A stretch of 64,000 nucleotides of DNA from CAWAQA01 sp963784065 (lineage in GTDB: Bacteria; Acidobacteriota; Vicinamibacteria; Vicinamibacterales; UBA2999), in contig CAWAQA010000001.1 in the NCBI GenBank assembly GCA_963784065.1, forward strand, positions 248,001-312,000, in the 5' to 3' direction. Position numbers and translations under genes: made by a program. Below the pieces are notes generated by a model that saw only the letters and a program-made list of their open reading frames with translations, searched no databases and had not been told where the DNA came from. Positions 1-9,456 of the stretch are shown one piece after another. Within the stretch, counting starts at the first letter, position 1, and each line of letters begins with the position of its first letter.

Positions 1-200
1 TCACTGATCACAAGTGGAAGAAGTGGAAAAGTGGAAAAGTGGAAGAAGTGAAGTGGAGAAGTGAGAAGTGATGAAGTGGAGGAAGTGAAGTGCGCGAAGT
101 TGAAAGTAGAAGTCGAAAGTAGCTGGTTGTACCTTTGCACTTTCGCACTTTGCCAACTGTGACTTCTTCCACTCTTCCACTTCTTCACTTGCAAGTAACA
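1..200. repeat. Long imperfect inverted repeat built from AAGTGGA-type words
   Basis: The first half of this non-coding stretch is a purine-rich stutter of words such as AAGTGGA, GAAGTGG and GAGAAGTG. The second half, from about 145 to 200, carries the complementary words (CTTCCAC, CACTTCTTC, GCACTTT), so the whole segment can fold into one long imperfect hairpin. It ends about 5 bases before the yqeY start codon. No gene is credible here: the reverse-strand reading frame through it is low-complexity and only reads the repeat. The architecture matches other intergenic hairpins in the window that use different words. Confidence 0.75.
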
Positions 201-205
201 GAACT

Positions 206-658
206 ATGTCTTTGAACGAACAGGTCGCACAGGACATCACCGCCGCCATGAAAGCGAGGGATCAGGCCAGCCTGTCCGCGCTGCGCATGTTGAAGGCGGC
301 GATCATGAACAAGGGCGTGGAGAAGGGACGCGACCTCGAGGACGCGGAGGTGCTGCAGGTGGTCTCCTCGCTCGTCAAGCAGCGCCGTGATTCGATTGAA
401 CAGTTCTCCAAGGCCGGGCGTACCGACCTCGTGGACAAGGAGACCGGCGAGATCGCCGTTCTCGAGCGCTACCTGCCGCCTGCCGCGTCGGCGGAGGAGA
501 TAGACGCGGCCGTGGCCGCCGCCATCGCCGAAAGCGGCGCGACCTCGCCCAAGGACATGGGCAAGGTGATGAAGGCCGTGATGCCGAAACTCGCCGGCAA
601 GAACGCGGACGGCCGGACGATCAACGACGCCGTCCGCCGCAAGCTTGGCGCAACCTAG
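206..658 (+). CDS. yqeY: GatB/YqeY-domain protein
   Basis: This 150-residue protein matches the YqeY family in length and character: an all-helical N-terminal half (residues about 1-90, with the stretch LSALRMLKAAIMNKGVEKG) and a C-terminal helical domain like the tail of GatB/GatE amidotransferase subunits (GKVMKAVMPKLAGKNADG, about residues 118-135). The GatB tail domain binds tRNA; the role of free-standing YqeY proteins is not established. The ATG at 206 is the first in frame after the upstream repeat. The 3' end overlaps the TTG start of murJ by 14 bases, so the two are probably co-transcribed. The reading frame is intact. Confidence 0.9.
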   Translation: MSLNEQVAQDITAAMKARDQASLSALRMLKAAIMNKGVEKGRDLEDAEVLQVVSSLVKQRRDSIEQFSKAGRTDLVDKETGEIAVLERYLPPAASAEEIDAAVAAAIAESGATSPKDMGKVMKAVMPKLAGKNADGRTINDAVRRKLGAT

Positions 659-2255
659 CCCGCCCTCCCCTCCGACAACATCGACCATCGCGCGGTCGGC
701 CGCATCGGCCGGCGCCGCCACGATGACGAGCCGCATCCTGGGCGTCGTCCGCGAGCAGGTGCTGGCGGCGCTCTTCGGCGCCGGCAACGCGATGGACGCC
801 TACAACGTCGCGTTCAGGATTCCGAACCTGGTGCGCGATCTCTTCGCCGAGGGCGCGATGAGCGCGGCGTTCGTGCCCACGTTCACGAGGAAGCTGGCGG
901 CGGAGGGCAAGGCCCCCGCGTGGCGGCTGGGCAACAACGTCATCAACGCGCTGATCGCGATCACGGCCGTCCTCGTCGTCCTCGGGATCATCTTCGCGGA
1001 GCCGCTGGTGACCGCTTTCGCCGGCGAGTATCAGAACGTTCCCGGAAAGCTGGAACTGACGGTCCTGCTGACGCGGATCATGCTGCCTTTCCTGACGTTC
1101 GTGGCCGTCGCCGCGGCGGTGATGGGCATGCTGAACTCGCTCCACCGGTTCTTCATCCCGGCGTTGTCGCCGGCGATGTTCAACGTCGCGACGATCATCT
1201 GCGCGTTTGCGCTCGTGCCGCTGATGCCCCGGTTCGGCCTGCCGGGCATCGCCGCGATTGCCATCGGCACGCTCATCGGCGGCGTCGCCCAGCTCGCGCT
1301 GCAGTGGCCGCTGCTGCGCCGCGAGGGCTTCTCCTACCGCCCGACGCTCGACTGGAAGGACGAGGGGCTGCGGCGCGTGCTCGTGCTCATGGGGCCCGGC
1401 ACCATCGGAGTCGCGGCCACGCAGATCAACGTCTTCGTCAACACCGTGCTCGCGACCTCCGAGGGCACCGGCGCGGTGTCGTGGCTGAATTTCGCGTTCC
1501 GCCTGATGTACCTGCCGATCGGGCTGTTCGGGGTCTCGATTGCCACGGCGACGCTGCCGGCGGTGTCCCGGCACGCGGCGAAGGATGACACGGCGGCGGT
1601 GCGCGACACGATCGCCGACGGCATGTCGCTGATGCTGATGCTGAACGTGCCGGCCACCTTCGGCCTGATCGTGCTGGCATCGCCCATCGTGCGTGTCATC
1701 TTCGAGCGCGGCGCCTTTACCGCCGCCGACACCGCCGCCACCGCCGCCGCGCTGCAACTGTATTCGGTGGGGCTGCTCGGCTACTCGGTCGTGCGCATCG
1801 CCTCGCCCGCGTTCTATGCGCTCGGCAAGGCGCCGACGCCGGTGAAGGTGAGCATCGCGACGGTGCTCTTCAACGCGGCGCTCAACATCATGCTGGTTCG
1901 GACGCTCGGCTATCGCGGGCTCGCGCTCGGCACGTCAATCGCCGCGCTGTTCAACGCGACGCTGCTGCTGATCCTGCTGCGCCGCCACCTCGGCGGACTC
2001 GGGGGCGGCCGTGTGCTGGCATCCCTCATCAAGATCGTGCTCGCGTCGGCAGCGATGGGTGCGGCGGCCTTCGCGGTCGATGCCTGGCTGCCGGCGCTGC
2101 TGCCCGGCAACGAACTCGTGCCGCAGTTGACCCGCCTCGGCGCGGCGATTGGCGCGGCGCTGCTCGTGCTCGCGATCGCGGCGCACCTGCTGCACATCAG
2201 CGAATTCCGCCGCGGGGTGGCGTTGGTGACGCGGCGGTTCTCGAGAAAACGCTGA
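645..2255 (+). CDS. murJ: Lipid II flippase MurJ (MviN)
   Basis: A 536-residue multi-pass inner-membrane protein of the MOP exporter superfamily. The N-terminal stretch SRILGVVREQVLAALFG is the typical MurJ first-helix signature, followed by the conserved FRIPNLVRDLFAEGAMSAAF. About 14 hydrophobic segments are visible and the length equals that of the family. MurJ moves lipid-linked peptidoglycan precursor across the cytoplasmic membrane. The chosen start is TTG at 645, overlapping yqeY by 14 bases; a later ATG at 723 (MTSRILG) is a possible alternative. The stop overlaps the ATG of the next transporter gene (TGATG). Confidence 0.93.
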   Translation: MAQPSPPSPPTTSTIARSAASAGAATMTSRILGVVREQVLAALFGAGNAMDAYNVAFRIPNLVRDLFAEGAMSAAFVPTFTRKLAAEGKAPAWRLGNNVINALIAITAVLVVLGIIFAEPLVTAFAGEYQNVPGKLELTVLLTRIMLPFLTFVAVAAAVMGMLNSLHRFFIPALSPAMFNVATIICAFALVPLMPRFGLPGIAAIAIGTLIGGVAQLALQWPLLRREGFSYRPTLDWKDEGLRRVLVLMGPGTIGVAATQINVFVNTVLATSEGTGAVSWLNFAFRLMYLPIGLFGVSIATATLPAVSRHAAKDDTAAVRDTIADGMSLMLMLNVPATFGLIVLASPIVRVIFERGAFTAADTAATAAALQLYSVGLLGYSVVRIASPAFYALGKAPTPVKVSIATVLFNAALNIMLVRTLGYRGLALGTSIAALFNATLLLILLRRHLGGLGGGRVLASLIKIVLASAAMGAAAFAVDAWLPALLPGNELVPQLTRLGAAIGAALLVLAIAAHLLHISEFRRGVALVTRRFSRKR

Positions 2256-3472
2256 TGTCCCTTCGTCCGCTCGGCCTGCACCCGACGATCCTGCTGCTCG
2301 CGAGCACACACTTCCTCGTCGACGGCTTCGGCAACATGTATGCGCCGCTGTTGCCGCTGCTGATCCCGCAGCTGCACCTCTCGCTGGCGGCGGCCGGCAC
2401 GCTGCAGATGTGTTACCAGATGGCGAACTCGGTGTCGCAGCTCGCATTCGGCCACCTCGCCGACCGCTGGCGCCCGCGCGCGCTGCTCGTCACCGGCCCG
2501 TTCGTCGCGGTCAGCATCCTGTCGCTCGTCGGCCCGGCGCCGAACGTGTGGGTGCTTGCAACCGTGTTGATCCTGGGCGGGCTCGGCGGCGCCGCCTTCC
2601 ATCCGCCGGCGGCCGCGGTTGTCCACAGGCTGGCCGGCAATCGCCAGGGACTGGCGATGTCGTTTCACATCACCGGTGGTTCGCTCGGCTTTTCGCTCGG
2701 CCCACTCCTGTTCGCGCCGTTCGCGGAGCGGTACGGGCTGCAGTGGACGCCGGTGCTGATGCTGCCGGCCCTCGTCCTGCTCGCGTTGTTCCTGCGGAGC
2801 GTGCCGCCAATCGAACACCTGCAGGAGCGGCACAAGGCCGCCGGCGTCCGCGCACTGCGGCCCTATGCCAAGCCGCTCACACTTTTGTATTTCATCGTCG
2901 TGCTTCGGACACTGACGGCGCTCGGCTTCTCGACATTCATGCCGGTCATGCTGACGAGGCGAGGGATGTCGGTGTCGGAGGCGGGGACGGCCGTCGCCGC
3001 CTATTTGTTCGCCAGCAGCATCGGCGGTTTCCTCGGCGGACCGCTGGCCGACATCTGGGGGGCGCGGCGCGTCATCATCCTGTCCCTGGTCCTGGCGGTG
3101 CCTTTCCTGGCCGTCGCGCCCACCCTCGACGGCTGGACGTTCGTCGCCGTGCTTTCCTTCGGCGGATTCCTGCTGCAGTCCACGCTGCCGGTCAACGTCA
3201 CCTTTGGCCAGATGATCGCCCCCATCAGCGCCGCGACCGTCTCTTCCCTGATGATGGGCTTTGCCTGGGGCATGGGCGGCCTCAGTGCGCCATTTGTGGG
3301 AATGCTGGGTGATCGCATCGGTATCGAACAGACGCTGGTCATTCTGGCATTCATTCCGCTGGCTGCCGCCGCGCTGGCGCTGCCGCTTCCCCCCGGAAAA
3401 CACGCCCACGCGGTGCCACGAGCGTCTGATATTGCGACACCCGAAACCACGGGTACAGATGTTGCTCCGTGA
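2255..3472 (+). CDS. MFS transporter, fosmidomycin-resistance (Fsr) type
   Basis: A 405-residue, about 12-helix major facilitator protein. The loop between helices 2 and 3 carries FGHLADRWRPR, the MFS A-motif equivalent, and a second copy of the motif lies at the start of the second half (GGPLADIWGARR). The opening THFLVDGFGNMYAPLLPLL resembles Fsr-type exporters, in which LxxxHxxxD is characteristic. The substrate cannot be told from sequence. Its ATG overlaps the murJ stop codon, suggesting a shared transcript. The frame is intact. Confidence 0.85.
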   Translation: MSLRPLGLHPTILLLASTHFLVDGFGNMYAPLLPLLIPQLHLSLAAAGTLQMCYQMANSVSQLAFGHLADRWRPRALLVTGPFVAVSILSLVGPAPNVWVLATVLILGGLGGAAFHPPAAAVVHRLAGNRQGLAMSFHITGGSLGFSLGPLLFAPFAERYGLQWTPVLMLPALVLLALFLRSVPPIEHLQERHKAAGVRALRPYAKPLTLLYFIVVLRTLTALGFSTFMPVMLTRRGMSVSEAGTAVAAYLFASSIGGFLGGPLADIWGARRVIILSLVLAVPFLAVAPTLDGWTFVAVLSFGGFLLQSTLPVNVTFGQMIAPISAATVSSLMMGFAWGMGGLSAPFVGMLGDRIGIEQTLVILAFIPLAAAALALPLPPGKHAHAVPRASDIATPETTGTDVAP

Positions 3473-3500
3473 CAGCCAGTTGGAACAGACTGGATTCCCG

Positions 3501-4250
3501 ATGCGATCCCGATATCCCTCTTCATCGAGCTTCGCGTATTCGTTCGGTCCCGGCCCGCTGACGCCTGCGATCAAGGCGCTCGTCGCCGCGAACGTCGCCA
3601 TGTTCGTGATCGCGATGATTGCGCCGGCCATCACGCTGCGCCTCGGGCTCCGGCCGGCCGACGTCGTGAGCGAGCTGCACCTCTGGCAGCCGCTCACCTA
3701 CATGTTCCTGCACAGCGGGATCTTCCACATCCTGTTCAACATGCTGGCGCTGTGGATGTTCGGCGTCGAGCTCGAGCGGATGTGGGGCAGCCGCTTCTTC
3801 GTCAAGTACTACTTCGTCTGCGGCGTCGGCGCGGCCGTGACGACGATGGTGCTGGCTTTCACGCCGTTCGGGTTTGCCGACCAGCTGTATTCGTCTCTGA
3901 CGATCGGCGCGTCCGGCGCCGTTTACGGGATCCTGCTCGCCTACGCGCTGTACTTCCCGGATCGACCGATCTACATGTATATGGTCTTTCCGATTCCGGC
4001 GAAGTATTTCGTCATGATCATCGGCGCGATCTCGCTCCTGTCGTCGATGGGTGGCCCCGGCGGGGGCGTGGCCCATACGACGCACCTCGGCGGGCTGATC
4101 GCCGGGTATCTGTATCTCAAGGGCGGCCGCGTCCACCTCGTGTCCGAGCTCAAGTACCGGTATCTCAAATGGCGTATCAACCGCATGCGCCGGAAGTTCG
4201 ATGTCTATTCAGGCGGACGCGCGGACGACGTCGACCGGCGGGTTCATTAG
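3501..4250 (+). CDS. Rhomboid-family intramembrane serine protease
   Basis: A 249-residue membrane protein with the rhomboid core. The catalytic motif GASGAVYG places the nucleophile at Ser138, and the last core helix has HTTHLGGLIAGY with His192 and His195, one of which completes the Ser-His dyad. The conserved H/N region FLHSGIFHILFNML and the WxxxR-like L1 loop (ERMWGSRFF) are present. Both catalytic positions are kept, so it should be active within the cytoplasmic membrane. The start is ATG 3501, just after the MFS stop; an ATG at 3459 inside the MFS gene is an alternative. It is followed by a cluster of palindromic repeats. Confidence 0.9.
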   Translation: MRSRYPSSSSFAYSFGPGPLTPAIKALVAANVAMFVIAMIAPAITLRLGLRPADVVSELHLWQPLTYMFLHSGIFHILFNMLALWMFGVELERMWGSRFFVKYYFVCGVGAAVTTMVLAFTPFGFADQLYSSLTIGASGAVYGILLAYALYFPDRPIYMYMVFPIPAKYFVMIIGAISLLSSMGGPGGGVAHTTHLGGLIAGYLYLKGGRVHLVSELKYRYLKWRINRMRRKFDVYSGGRADDVDRRVH

Positions 4251-4289
4251 GGTAATTCCCGGCTTCCACGCGGATACGTGAGCAACTCC

Positions 4290-4422
4290 CAAGGGCCGGC
4301 TGCAGCCGGTTGAAGCCAGCCTACGACTGCTCCTCGCGTTCGGGCCGGCTAAGCCGGCCCCGACGTACTGATGCTCGGGCCCGAACTGCGTACGTCGGGG
4401 CCGGCTTCAGCCGGCCCGGGCG
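4290..4422. repeat. Cluster of three GGCCGGCT-palindrome (family A) repeats
   Basis: Three copies of the dispersed palindrome lie between the convergent rhomboid and DoxX genes: a variant at 4291-4310 (GGGCCGGCTGCAGCCGG), a shortened one at 4341-4361 (GGGCCGGCTAAGCCGGCCC), and a full copy at 4397-4420 with core GGCCGGCTTCAGCCGGCC. The last two are flanked by the mirrored words CGACGTAC and TACGTCG, so they can also pair with each other. The site between two gene ends fits a REP-like element or a bidirectional terminator. Confidence 0.8.
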
Positions 4423-4423
4423 G

Positions 4424-4888
4424 TCAGGGCCTCACACTCCATGGGAGGCGCGCACCGCTGATGGTGAGCGCGAGCAGGCCGCCCATCACCGGGAGGCCCG
4501 CCCCGTCGATGAAGAACTCCAGCGAGAAATAGCTCCCGAGCGCGAAGTGGAAATTCGCGACCATCGCGAGCGCAAGAGCCGCGAACAGGCGCGGCCAGAA
4601 GCCCAGGATGAGCGCGAGGCCCGTGGACAGCTCCGCCAGCGGGACGAGCCTCGCGAAGAGCGGGACGCCGGGGATCGCGACCGTCTCGATGTACCACCGC
4701 TGGCTCGGCACGGCGTTCCGGCTCCAGCCCTGAAGGCGGTCGGCGAGGATGCCGCTGTCGAGCAGCCACGGCAGTTTGTTCAGGCCCTGGAACACGAAGA
4801 AGACGCCGAGGCACAGGGCGAGCGTCCGCAGCGCGAGGATGGCCGACCCGCCGCTAGTGCTGGTTCGCGCTCTGACTGTCGTCGTCAT
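4424..4888 (-). CDS. DoxX-family membrane protein
   Basis: A 154-residue protein with four predicted membrane helices and the DoxX pattern: an N-terminal helix with FFVFQGLNKL, a central LAELSTGLALILGFWPR, then ALAMVANFHFALG. DoxX-type proteins are linked to redox and quinone chemistry at the membrane, but the substrate is unknown. The start ATG at 4888 lies inside the 3' end of the upstream cupin gene, so the pair overlap by 35 bases and are probably co-translated. The 3' end abuts the repeat cluster. Confidence 0.75.
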   Translation of the reverse strand: MTTTVRARTSTSGGSAILALRTLALCLGVFFVFQGLNKLPWLLDSGILADRLQGWSRNAVPSQRWYIETVAIPGVPLFARLVPLAELSTGLALILGFWPRLFAALALAMVANFHFALGSYFSLEFFIDGAGLPVMGGLLALTISGARLPWSVRP

Positions 4889-5219
4889 CTCGGAGCCAGT
4901 CGCGGCGAATCGGGCTGAACACGTCGAGCTCGAGCGTGTCTTCGAGCGCCTCCGCCTGGTGAAGCACCTGGGACGGGATATGCAGCACTTCACCCTCGCG
5001 CACGACGATCTCCTCGTTGCCGACCAGGAACTTCAGAGCACCCTGGAGAATGTAGGTCATCTGCTCGCTCTCATGCGCGTGCATGGGCACGAGCGCGCCG
5101 CGTTTGAGGTAGATCTGCGCCAGCATCTCGCGTTCCCCGGCGACGATTTTCTGCGAGATCATCTCGGTGATCTTTTCCAGGGCAATCTCGTCCCAGCGGT
5201 GGAGGCGCACGGTGGTCAT
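4854..5219 (-). CDS. Cupin-domain protein
   Basis: A 121-residue single-domain cupin. Motif 1 is GALVPMHAHESEQMTYILQG, with the HxH and Glu metal ligands; motif 2 is GEVLHIPSQVLHQ, with the last His ligand. It probably binds a divalent metal; the reaction cannot be inferred. The start is set at ATG 5219 because upstream codons reach into the promoter region of the divergent E1 gene. It overlaps the DoxX gene downstream, and the pair probably forms one small operon divergent from the dehydrogenase. Confidence 0.8.
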   Translation of the reverse strand: MTTVRLHRWDEIALEKITEMISQKIVAGEREMLAQIYLKRGALVPMHAHESEQMTYILQGALKFLVGNEEIVVREGEVLHIPSQVLHQAEALEDTLELDVFSPIRRDWLRDDDDSQSANQH

Positions 5220-5236
5220 GGCGTTCCCGATAGTGC

Positions 5237-5242
5237 CATAAT
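5237..5242 (+). promoter_or_regulatory. Putative -10 element (CATAAT) for a leaderless E1 transcript
   Basis: CATAAT ends 5 bases before the candidate ATG at 5248, so transcription would begin at or next to the start codon. No Shine-Dalgarno sequence is visible. The same spacing recurs at several other genes in the window. Confidence 0.4.
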
Positions 5243-5247
5243 TTCTC

Positions 5248-7418
5248 ATGTATGAAGGGGTCGACCCTGACAAGCGGCGCGGACACCCGGACAGGCGGCG
5301 TCAAGGACGCGGCGTGAGTGGGAAGGGCTGACCCGCGACGAGCTCCTGACGGCGTATCGCACGATGCTCCTGTCGCGAAAGATTGACGACAAGGAGATTC
5401 AGCTCAAGAACCAGAGCCAGGCGTTCTTCCAGATCAGCGGTGCGGGGCACGAGGCCATTCTCGTCGCCGCCGGCAACCATCTTCGCGGCGGCTACGACTG
5501 GTTCTTCCCCTACTATCGCGACCGCGCGCTCGTCCTCGCGCTCGGCGTCACCCCGCTGGAGATGCTGCTCGCCTCGGTCGGCGCGAAAGACGACCCGGCC
5601 AGCGGCGGCCGCCAGATGCCCTCCCACTGGGGCCACGTCAAGCTGAACATCCCGTCGCAGAGCAGCGCCACCGGCACGCAGGCCTTGCACGCGGTCGGCT
5701 GCGCCGAGGCCGGCGGCATCTATCAGCGCGTCGAGGCGATTCCCGATCGCGAGTCGAAGTTCGAGGCCGACGAGGTCACCTACATCTCGGTCGGCGACGG
5801 CACGACGAGCGAAGGCGAGTTCTGGGAGTCGCTCAACACGGCCTGCACGAAGAAGCTGCCCGTGCTGTACCTCGTCGAGGACAACGGCTACGCGATCTCC
5901 GTCCCGGTTGAAGTGCAGACGCCCGGCGGCGACATCTCGCGCGTCGTCGAGAGCTTCCCGAATCTGCGCGTGTTCCGCGTGGACGGCACCGATTACCTCG
6001 CGAGCTATCGGACGATGCGCGAGGCGGTCGCGCACGTGCGCGAGCGCAAGGGGCCCGGTGCTCGTGCACGCCACCGTGATCCGGCCGTACTCGCACTCGC
6101 TTTCCGACGACGAGAAGCTGTACAAGACGCCGGCGGAGCGCGAGGCGGAAGCGCGGCGCGATCCGCTGGTTCGGATGCGGCAGTTCCTCAAGTCCGAGGA
6201 GCTCGCGACCGACGAGGGCCTGGCTGATATTTTCGAATCCGTCGAGCGCGAGGTGAATCAGGCGGCACAGGACGCGCTGAAGGCGCCGAAGCCGGCGCCC
6301 GAGACCGCCACCGACTACGTCTTCTCACCCGACGTCGATCCGACGTCGTCGGCCTTCTCGACGGAGCCGCAGCCGCAGGGCGCGCGGGACACGATGGTGT
6401 CTGCCATCAACGCGACGCTCAAGGACGAGATGGCGCGCGACCCGCGCATCGTGATTTTCGGCGAGGACGTCGCGGACGTGACGCCGCGAAGAAGCGCTGC
6501 CGCTCGTCGCCGGCAAGGGCGGCGTCTTCAAGGTGACGCACGGCCTGCAGCGGCGCTATGGCAGCGAACGCGTCTTCAACGCGCCGCTGGCCGAAGCCAA
6601 CATCGTCGGCCGCGCCGTCGGGATGGCGCTGCGCGGCCTCAAGCCGGTCGTCGAGATCCAGTTCTTCGACTACATCTGGCCCGCGTTCATGCAGATTCGC
6701 GACGAGCTCGCGATGATGCGGTACCGGTCCGCCAACAACTGGAAGGCGCCGGTGGTGATCCGCGTGCCGATCGGCGGTTACCTGCGCGGCGGCGCGCCGT
6801 ATCACAGCCAGTCGGGCGTCGCGATCTTCGCGCACTCGCCCGGCATCCGCATCGTGTTCCCGTCCAACGCCCAGGACGCGGCGGGACTCCTGCGCACGTC
6901 GATCCGCTGCGACGACCCCGTGCTGTTCCTCGAGCACAAGCACCTGTACCGCCAGACCTACAACAAGAGCCAGAACCCCGGTCCGGACTTCATGATCCCG
7001 TTCGGCAAGGCCTCGGTCGTGCGCGAGGGGAGCGACGTGGTCATCTTCACCTGGGGCGCGCTCGTGCAGCGGTCGCTGCTCGCCGCGCAGCAGGCCGAGA
7101 AGGACGGCATCAGCGCAGCGGTCGTGGATCTGCGGACGATCATCCCCTACGACTGGGACACAATCGCTGCCTACACGCGGAAGACGAACCGCGTCCTCGT
7201 CGTGCACGAGGATCAGCTCACGGCCGGCTTCGGCGCCGAGATCGCCGCGCGGATCTCCGAAGAGCTCTTCGAGTACCTCGACGCGCCGGTGAAGCGCGTC
7301 GCCTCGAAGGACTGCCCGGTCGCGTACGCGCCGGTCCTCGAGGAGGCGATCCTCCCGAACTCCGCGGACGTCCTGCAGGCGATCCGAGTGCTGGCGAAGT
7401 ACCAGGAAAGCGGAGTGA
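5248..7418 (+). CDS. Fused alpha-beta 2-oxoacid dehydrogenase E1 (frameshifted)
   Basis: About 720 residues after repair. The N-terminal half (from LTRDELLTAYRTM) is an E1-alpha domain with the thiamine-diphosphate motif GDGTTSEGEFWESLN and LVEDNGYAISVP. The C-terminal half is an E1-beta domain (NAPLAEANIVGRAVGMALRG, IFAHSPGIRIVFPS, VVDLRTIIPYDWDTI, VVHEDQLTAGFGAEIAA). It should decarboxylate a pyruvate- or branched-chain-like 2-oxoacid for an E2 partner not found nearby. The frame moves at about 6055 (GGGGCCCGG), 6487 and 7400, each a single extra base. The first codons are also out of frame, so the start (ATG 5248) is provisional. Its TGA overlaps the GTG of the next gene. A homologue lies at 50.3-52.8 kb. 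Confidence 0.85.
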
Positions 7419-8512
7419 CACGCGCCCTCGCGATAGTGCTCCTGCCCGTCGCGATTCCCGGCCTGGTGGCTTCCGGCTTCAGCCCCCCGCCTGCCGGCTT
7501 CCGCCGCGTGGCTTCCTCGCCCGCTTGTGGCTTCCGGCTTCAGCCGGAAGTTGGATGTCGAGATCCTTCGCTCCACCCGCAGCCTTCCTCCGCACATCGT
7601 CGGCCTGTTCGAGGAGCCGACCTCGTTCCAGCAGGTCCCTGGCGGTCCCTACTACGTCTTCGATCGCCGCGCGCACACCGTGTACACGGTCGACGCCGAT
7701 CGCGGCAGCGCGCGCAAGCTGGTCGAGATCGGCCAGGAGGCCGGACGCATCATCCAGCCGAGCGGCTTCGACGTCGCGCCCGACGGCAGCTCGTTCGTCG
7801 TCGCGGACGCGCCACGCTCCCAGGAGCGCATCCAGTACTTCGGCCCGGCGGGGCTCCCCGTCGGCGGCTTCTTCCTGCCCGGCCGGCCGGTTCCGGGCAT
7901 CAGGATCGGCAGCCTCGTGCTGAACGGCGTCGGGTCGCTGCAGCACACCGGCAGAACGCTGCTCATCAGCCATCCTGAGAGCGGGGCGCTGTTCACCGAG
8001 TACGGTTCCAACGGGTGGGCGCTGCGCAGCATCGGCGAGCTGCGCAAGACCGGGTACGAGCGCGACCGGGATCTGCACCACACGCTGAATGGCGGACTGC
8101 CGCTGATCGATCCGACCGGCGGCTACTTTTACGTGTTCATGGCCGGCCGGCCGCTGTTCCGCAAGTACGACGCCGGGGGGACGCTCGTATTCGAGCGCCA
8201 CGTCGAGGGCATCGAGCTCGATTCCTGGCTGGACACGTTGCCAACGACCTGGCCCACGCGACGAATCGAGGACCGCGAAGTCCCGTATGTCACCCCGACG
8301 GTCCGCGCTGCCGGCGGTCGATGGCTCGGGGCATCTGTGGATCTCCCTCACCGCTGCCTTACACCTACGTCTATGACGCGCAGGGCGACAAGATCCGCAC
8401 CGTGCAATTCAGCGCCGCCGGCGTGATCAGCCCGACCAGCCTGTTCTTCACGCATGACGGCCGGCTGCTCGTGACCCCGGGCTGCTACGAGTTCGATCCG
8501 CGGCGGCGTTGA
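7415..8512 (+). CDS. Secreted beta-propeller-like protein (frameshifted, repeat in N-terminus)
   Basis: GTG 7415 starts a clear signal peptide (TRALAIVLLPVAIPGLVAS). The mature part, from VEILRSTRSLPPHIVGLFE, has repeated blocks such as YYVFDRRAHTVYTVDADRG, GFDVAPDGSSFVVADAPRS and YVYDAQGDKIRTVQF, typical of 6-bladed propeller/NHL-type sensors; no ligand can be named. Single-base insertions shift the frame within 7466-7550, before 8317 and at about 8353. The segment between signal peptide and domain is made of family-B palindromic repeat (7466-7550), either a recent insertion or a tolerated linker. The start overlaps the E1 stop. Confidence 0.6.
7466..7550. repeat. Family-B palindromic repeat inside a coding region
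   Basis: Three partial units beginning GTGGCTTCC lie at about 7466, 7498 and 7527. The last contains the full palindrome CTTCCGGCTTCAGCCGGAAG (7531-7550). They sit between the signal peptide and the mature domain of the propeller-like protein, the opposite of the usual intergenic placement. Confidence 0.8.
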
Positions 8513-8537
8513 TGCTCGGGGCATCGCCGACTGCCCG

Positions 8538-9456
8538 ATGCTGACCGCATCCCACCTCACCCGGCAGTTCGACGACCGCGTTGCCGTGCAGGACGTCTCC
8601 TTCGAGCTGGCGCCGGGTGAGATCTTCGCGCTGCTCGGGCCGAACGGCGCCGGGAAGACGACGACGCTGCGCATGCTGGCGGGGCTGATCGAGCCGACGT
8701 CCGGGCGCGTGGAGGTGCGATGGCGACCCGATGTCGCGGCGGAATGCCTCTCGCCTGCGCGGCCGCATCGGATTTCTCACCGAGGCGCCGGGACTCTGGG
8801 ATCGCCTCACCGTCCGGCAGAACCTGCTCACCTACGCGCGGCTCCACGGTCTGCCCTCGCCGGCGGAGGCCGTCGACCGGGCAATGGAGCTGTTCGACAT
8901 CCGCGACCGCGCCGGGGATCAGGCGGCGCAGCTCTCGAAGGGCCTGAAGCAGCGCGTCGCGCTGGCTCGCACGCTGCTGCACCGGCCCGACGTCGTGCTG
9001 CTCGACGAGCCGACGTCGGGGCTCGATCCCGAGAGCGCGCGCGACGTGCGCGAGCTCGTGCTGAGGCTGCGTGATGAGCGGCGCGCCGTGCTGCTGTCTA
9101 CGCACAACCTGGACGAAGTGGAGCGCGTCGCGAACCGCGTCGCGGTACTGCGCACGCGCCTCATTGCCGTCGACACGCCGGCGGCGCTGCGGACGCGGCT
9201 CTTCGGCGCACGCCTGCGTATTGCGCTGGTCCCGCCGGCCGGGCCGTTCGCGAACCTGCTCCGGCAAGCGGGACATGAAGACGTGCGCGCGGAGAACGGC
9301 ACGCTGTCGATTGCCGTGGACGACCCGACGGCGAGCGCACCGGCAATCGTGCGACGGCTCGTCGAAGCAGGCGCCAGAATCCAGTCGGTCGTCCCCGAGG
9401 AGCCGCCCCTGGAAGAGGTGTACCTGCGCCTGCTTCAGCAGGAGCAGCCCGCATGA
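8538..9456 (+). CDS. ABC transporter ATP-binding protein (one frameshift)
   Basis: A 305-residue ATPase after repair. It has Walker A GPNGAGKTT (about residues 36-44), a signature motif LSKGLKQRVALARTLL, Walker B VVLLDEPTSGLDPES and the switch His in LLSTHNLDEVERV. A C-terminal extension of about 90 residues after the core resembles exporters of the NatA/CcmA class. A single extra base at about 8719 (GAGGTGCGATGG) splits the gene between Walker A and the Q-loop region. It overlaps the permease gene by 4 bases (ATGA), so the two make one exporter; the cargo is unknown. Confidence 0.9.

Noticed and set aside
1..249. Reverse-strand reading frame of 82 codons at the window start
   Set aside because: It runs through the AAGTGGA word repeat, has low-complexity composition and overlaps the yqeY start; no family features.
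1910..3697. Long antisense reading frames (up to 595 codons) opposite murJ, the MFS gene and others
   Set aside because: High GC leaves antisense frames open; their products are Arg/Gly/Ala-rich and lack domain features, while the sense strand encodes recognisable families.
8700..8740. Programmed +1 frameshifting in the ABC ATPase and others
   Set aside because: The shift sites have no shared slippery sequence or stop-codon context and occur about once per kb in unrelated genes, so sequence error is simpler.
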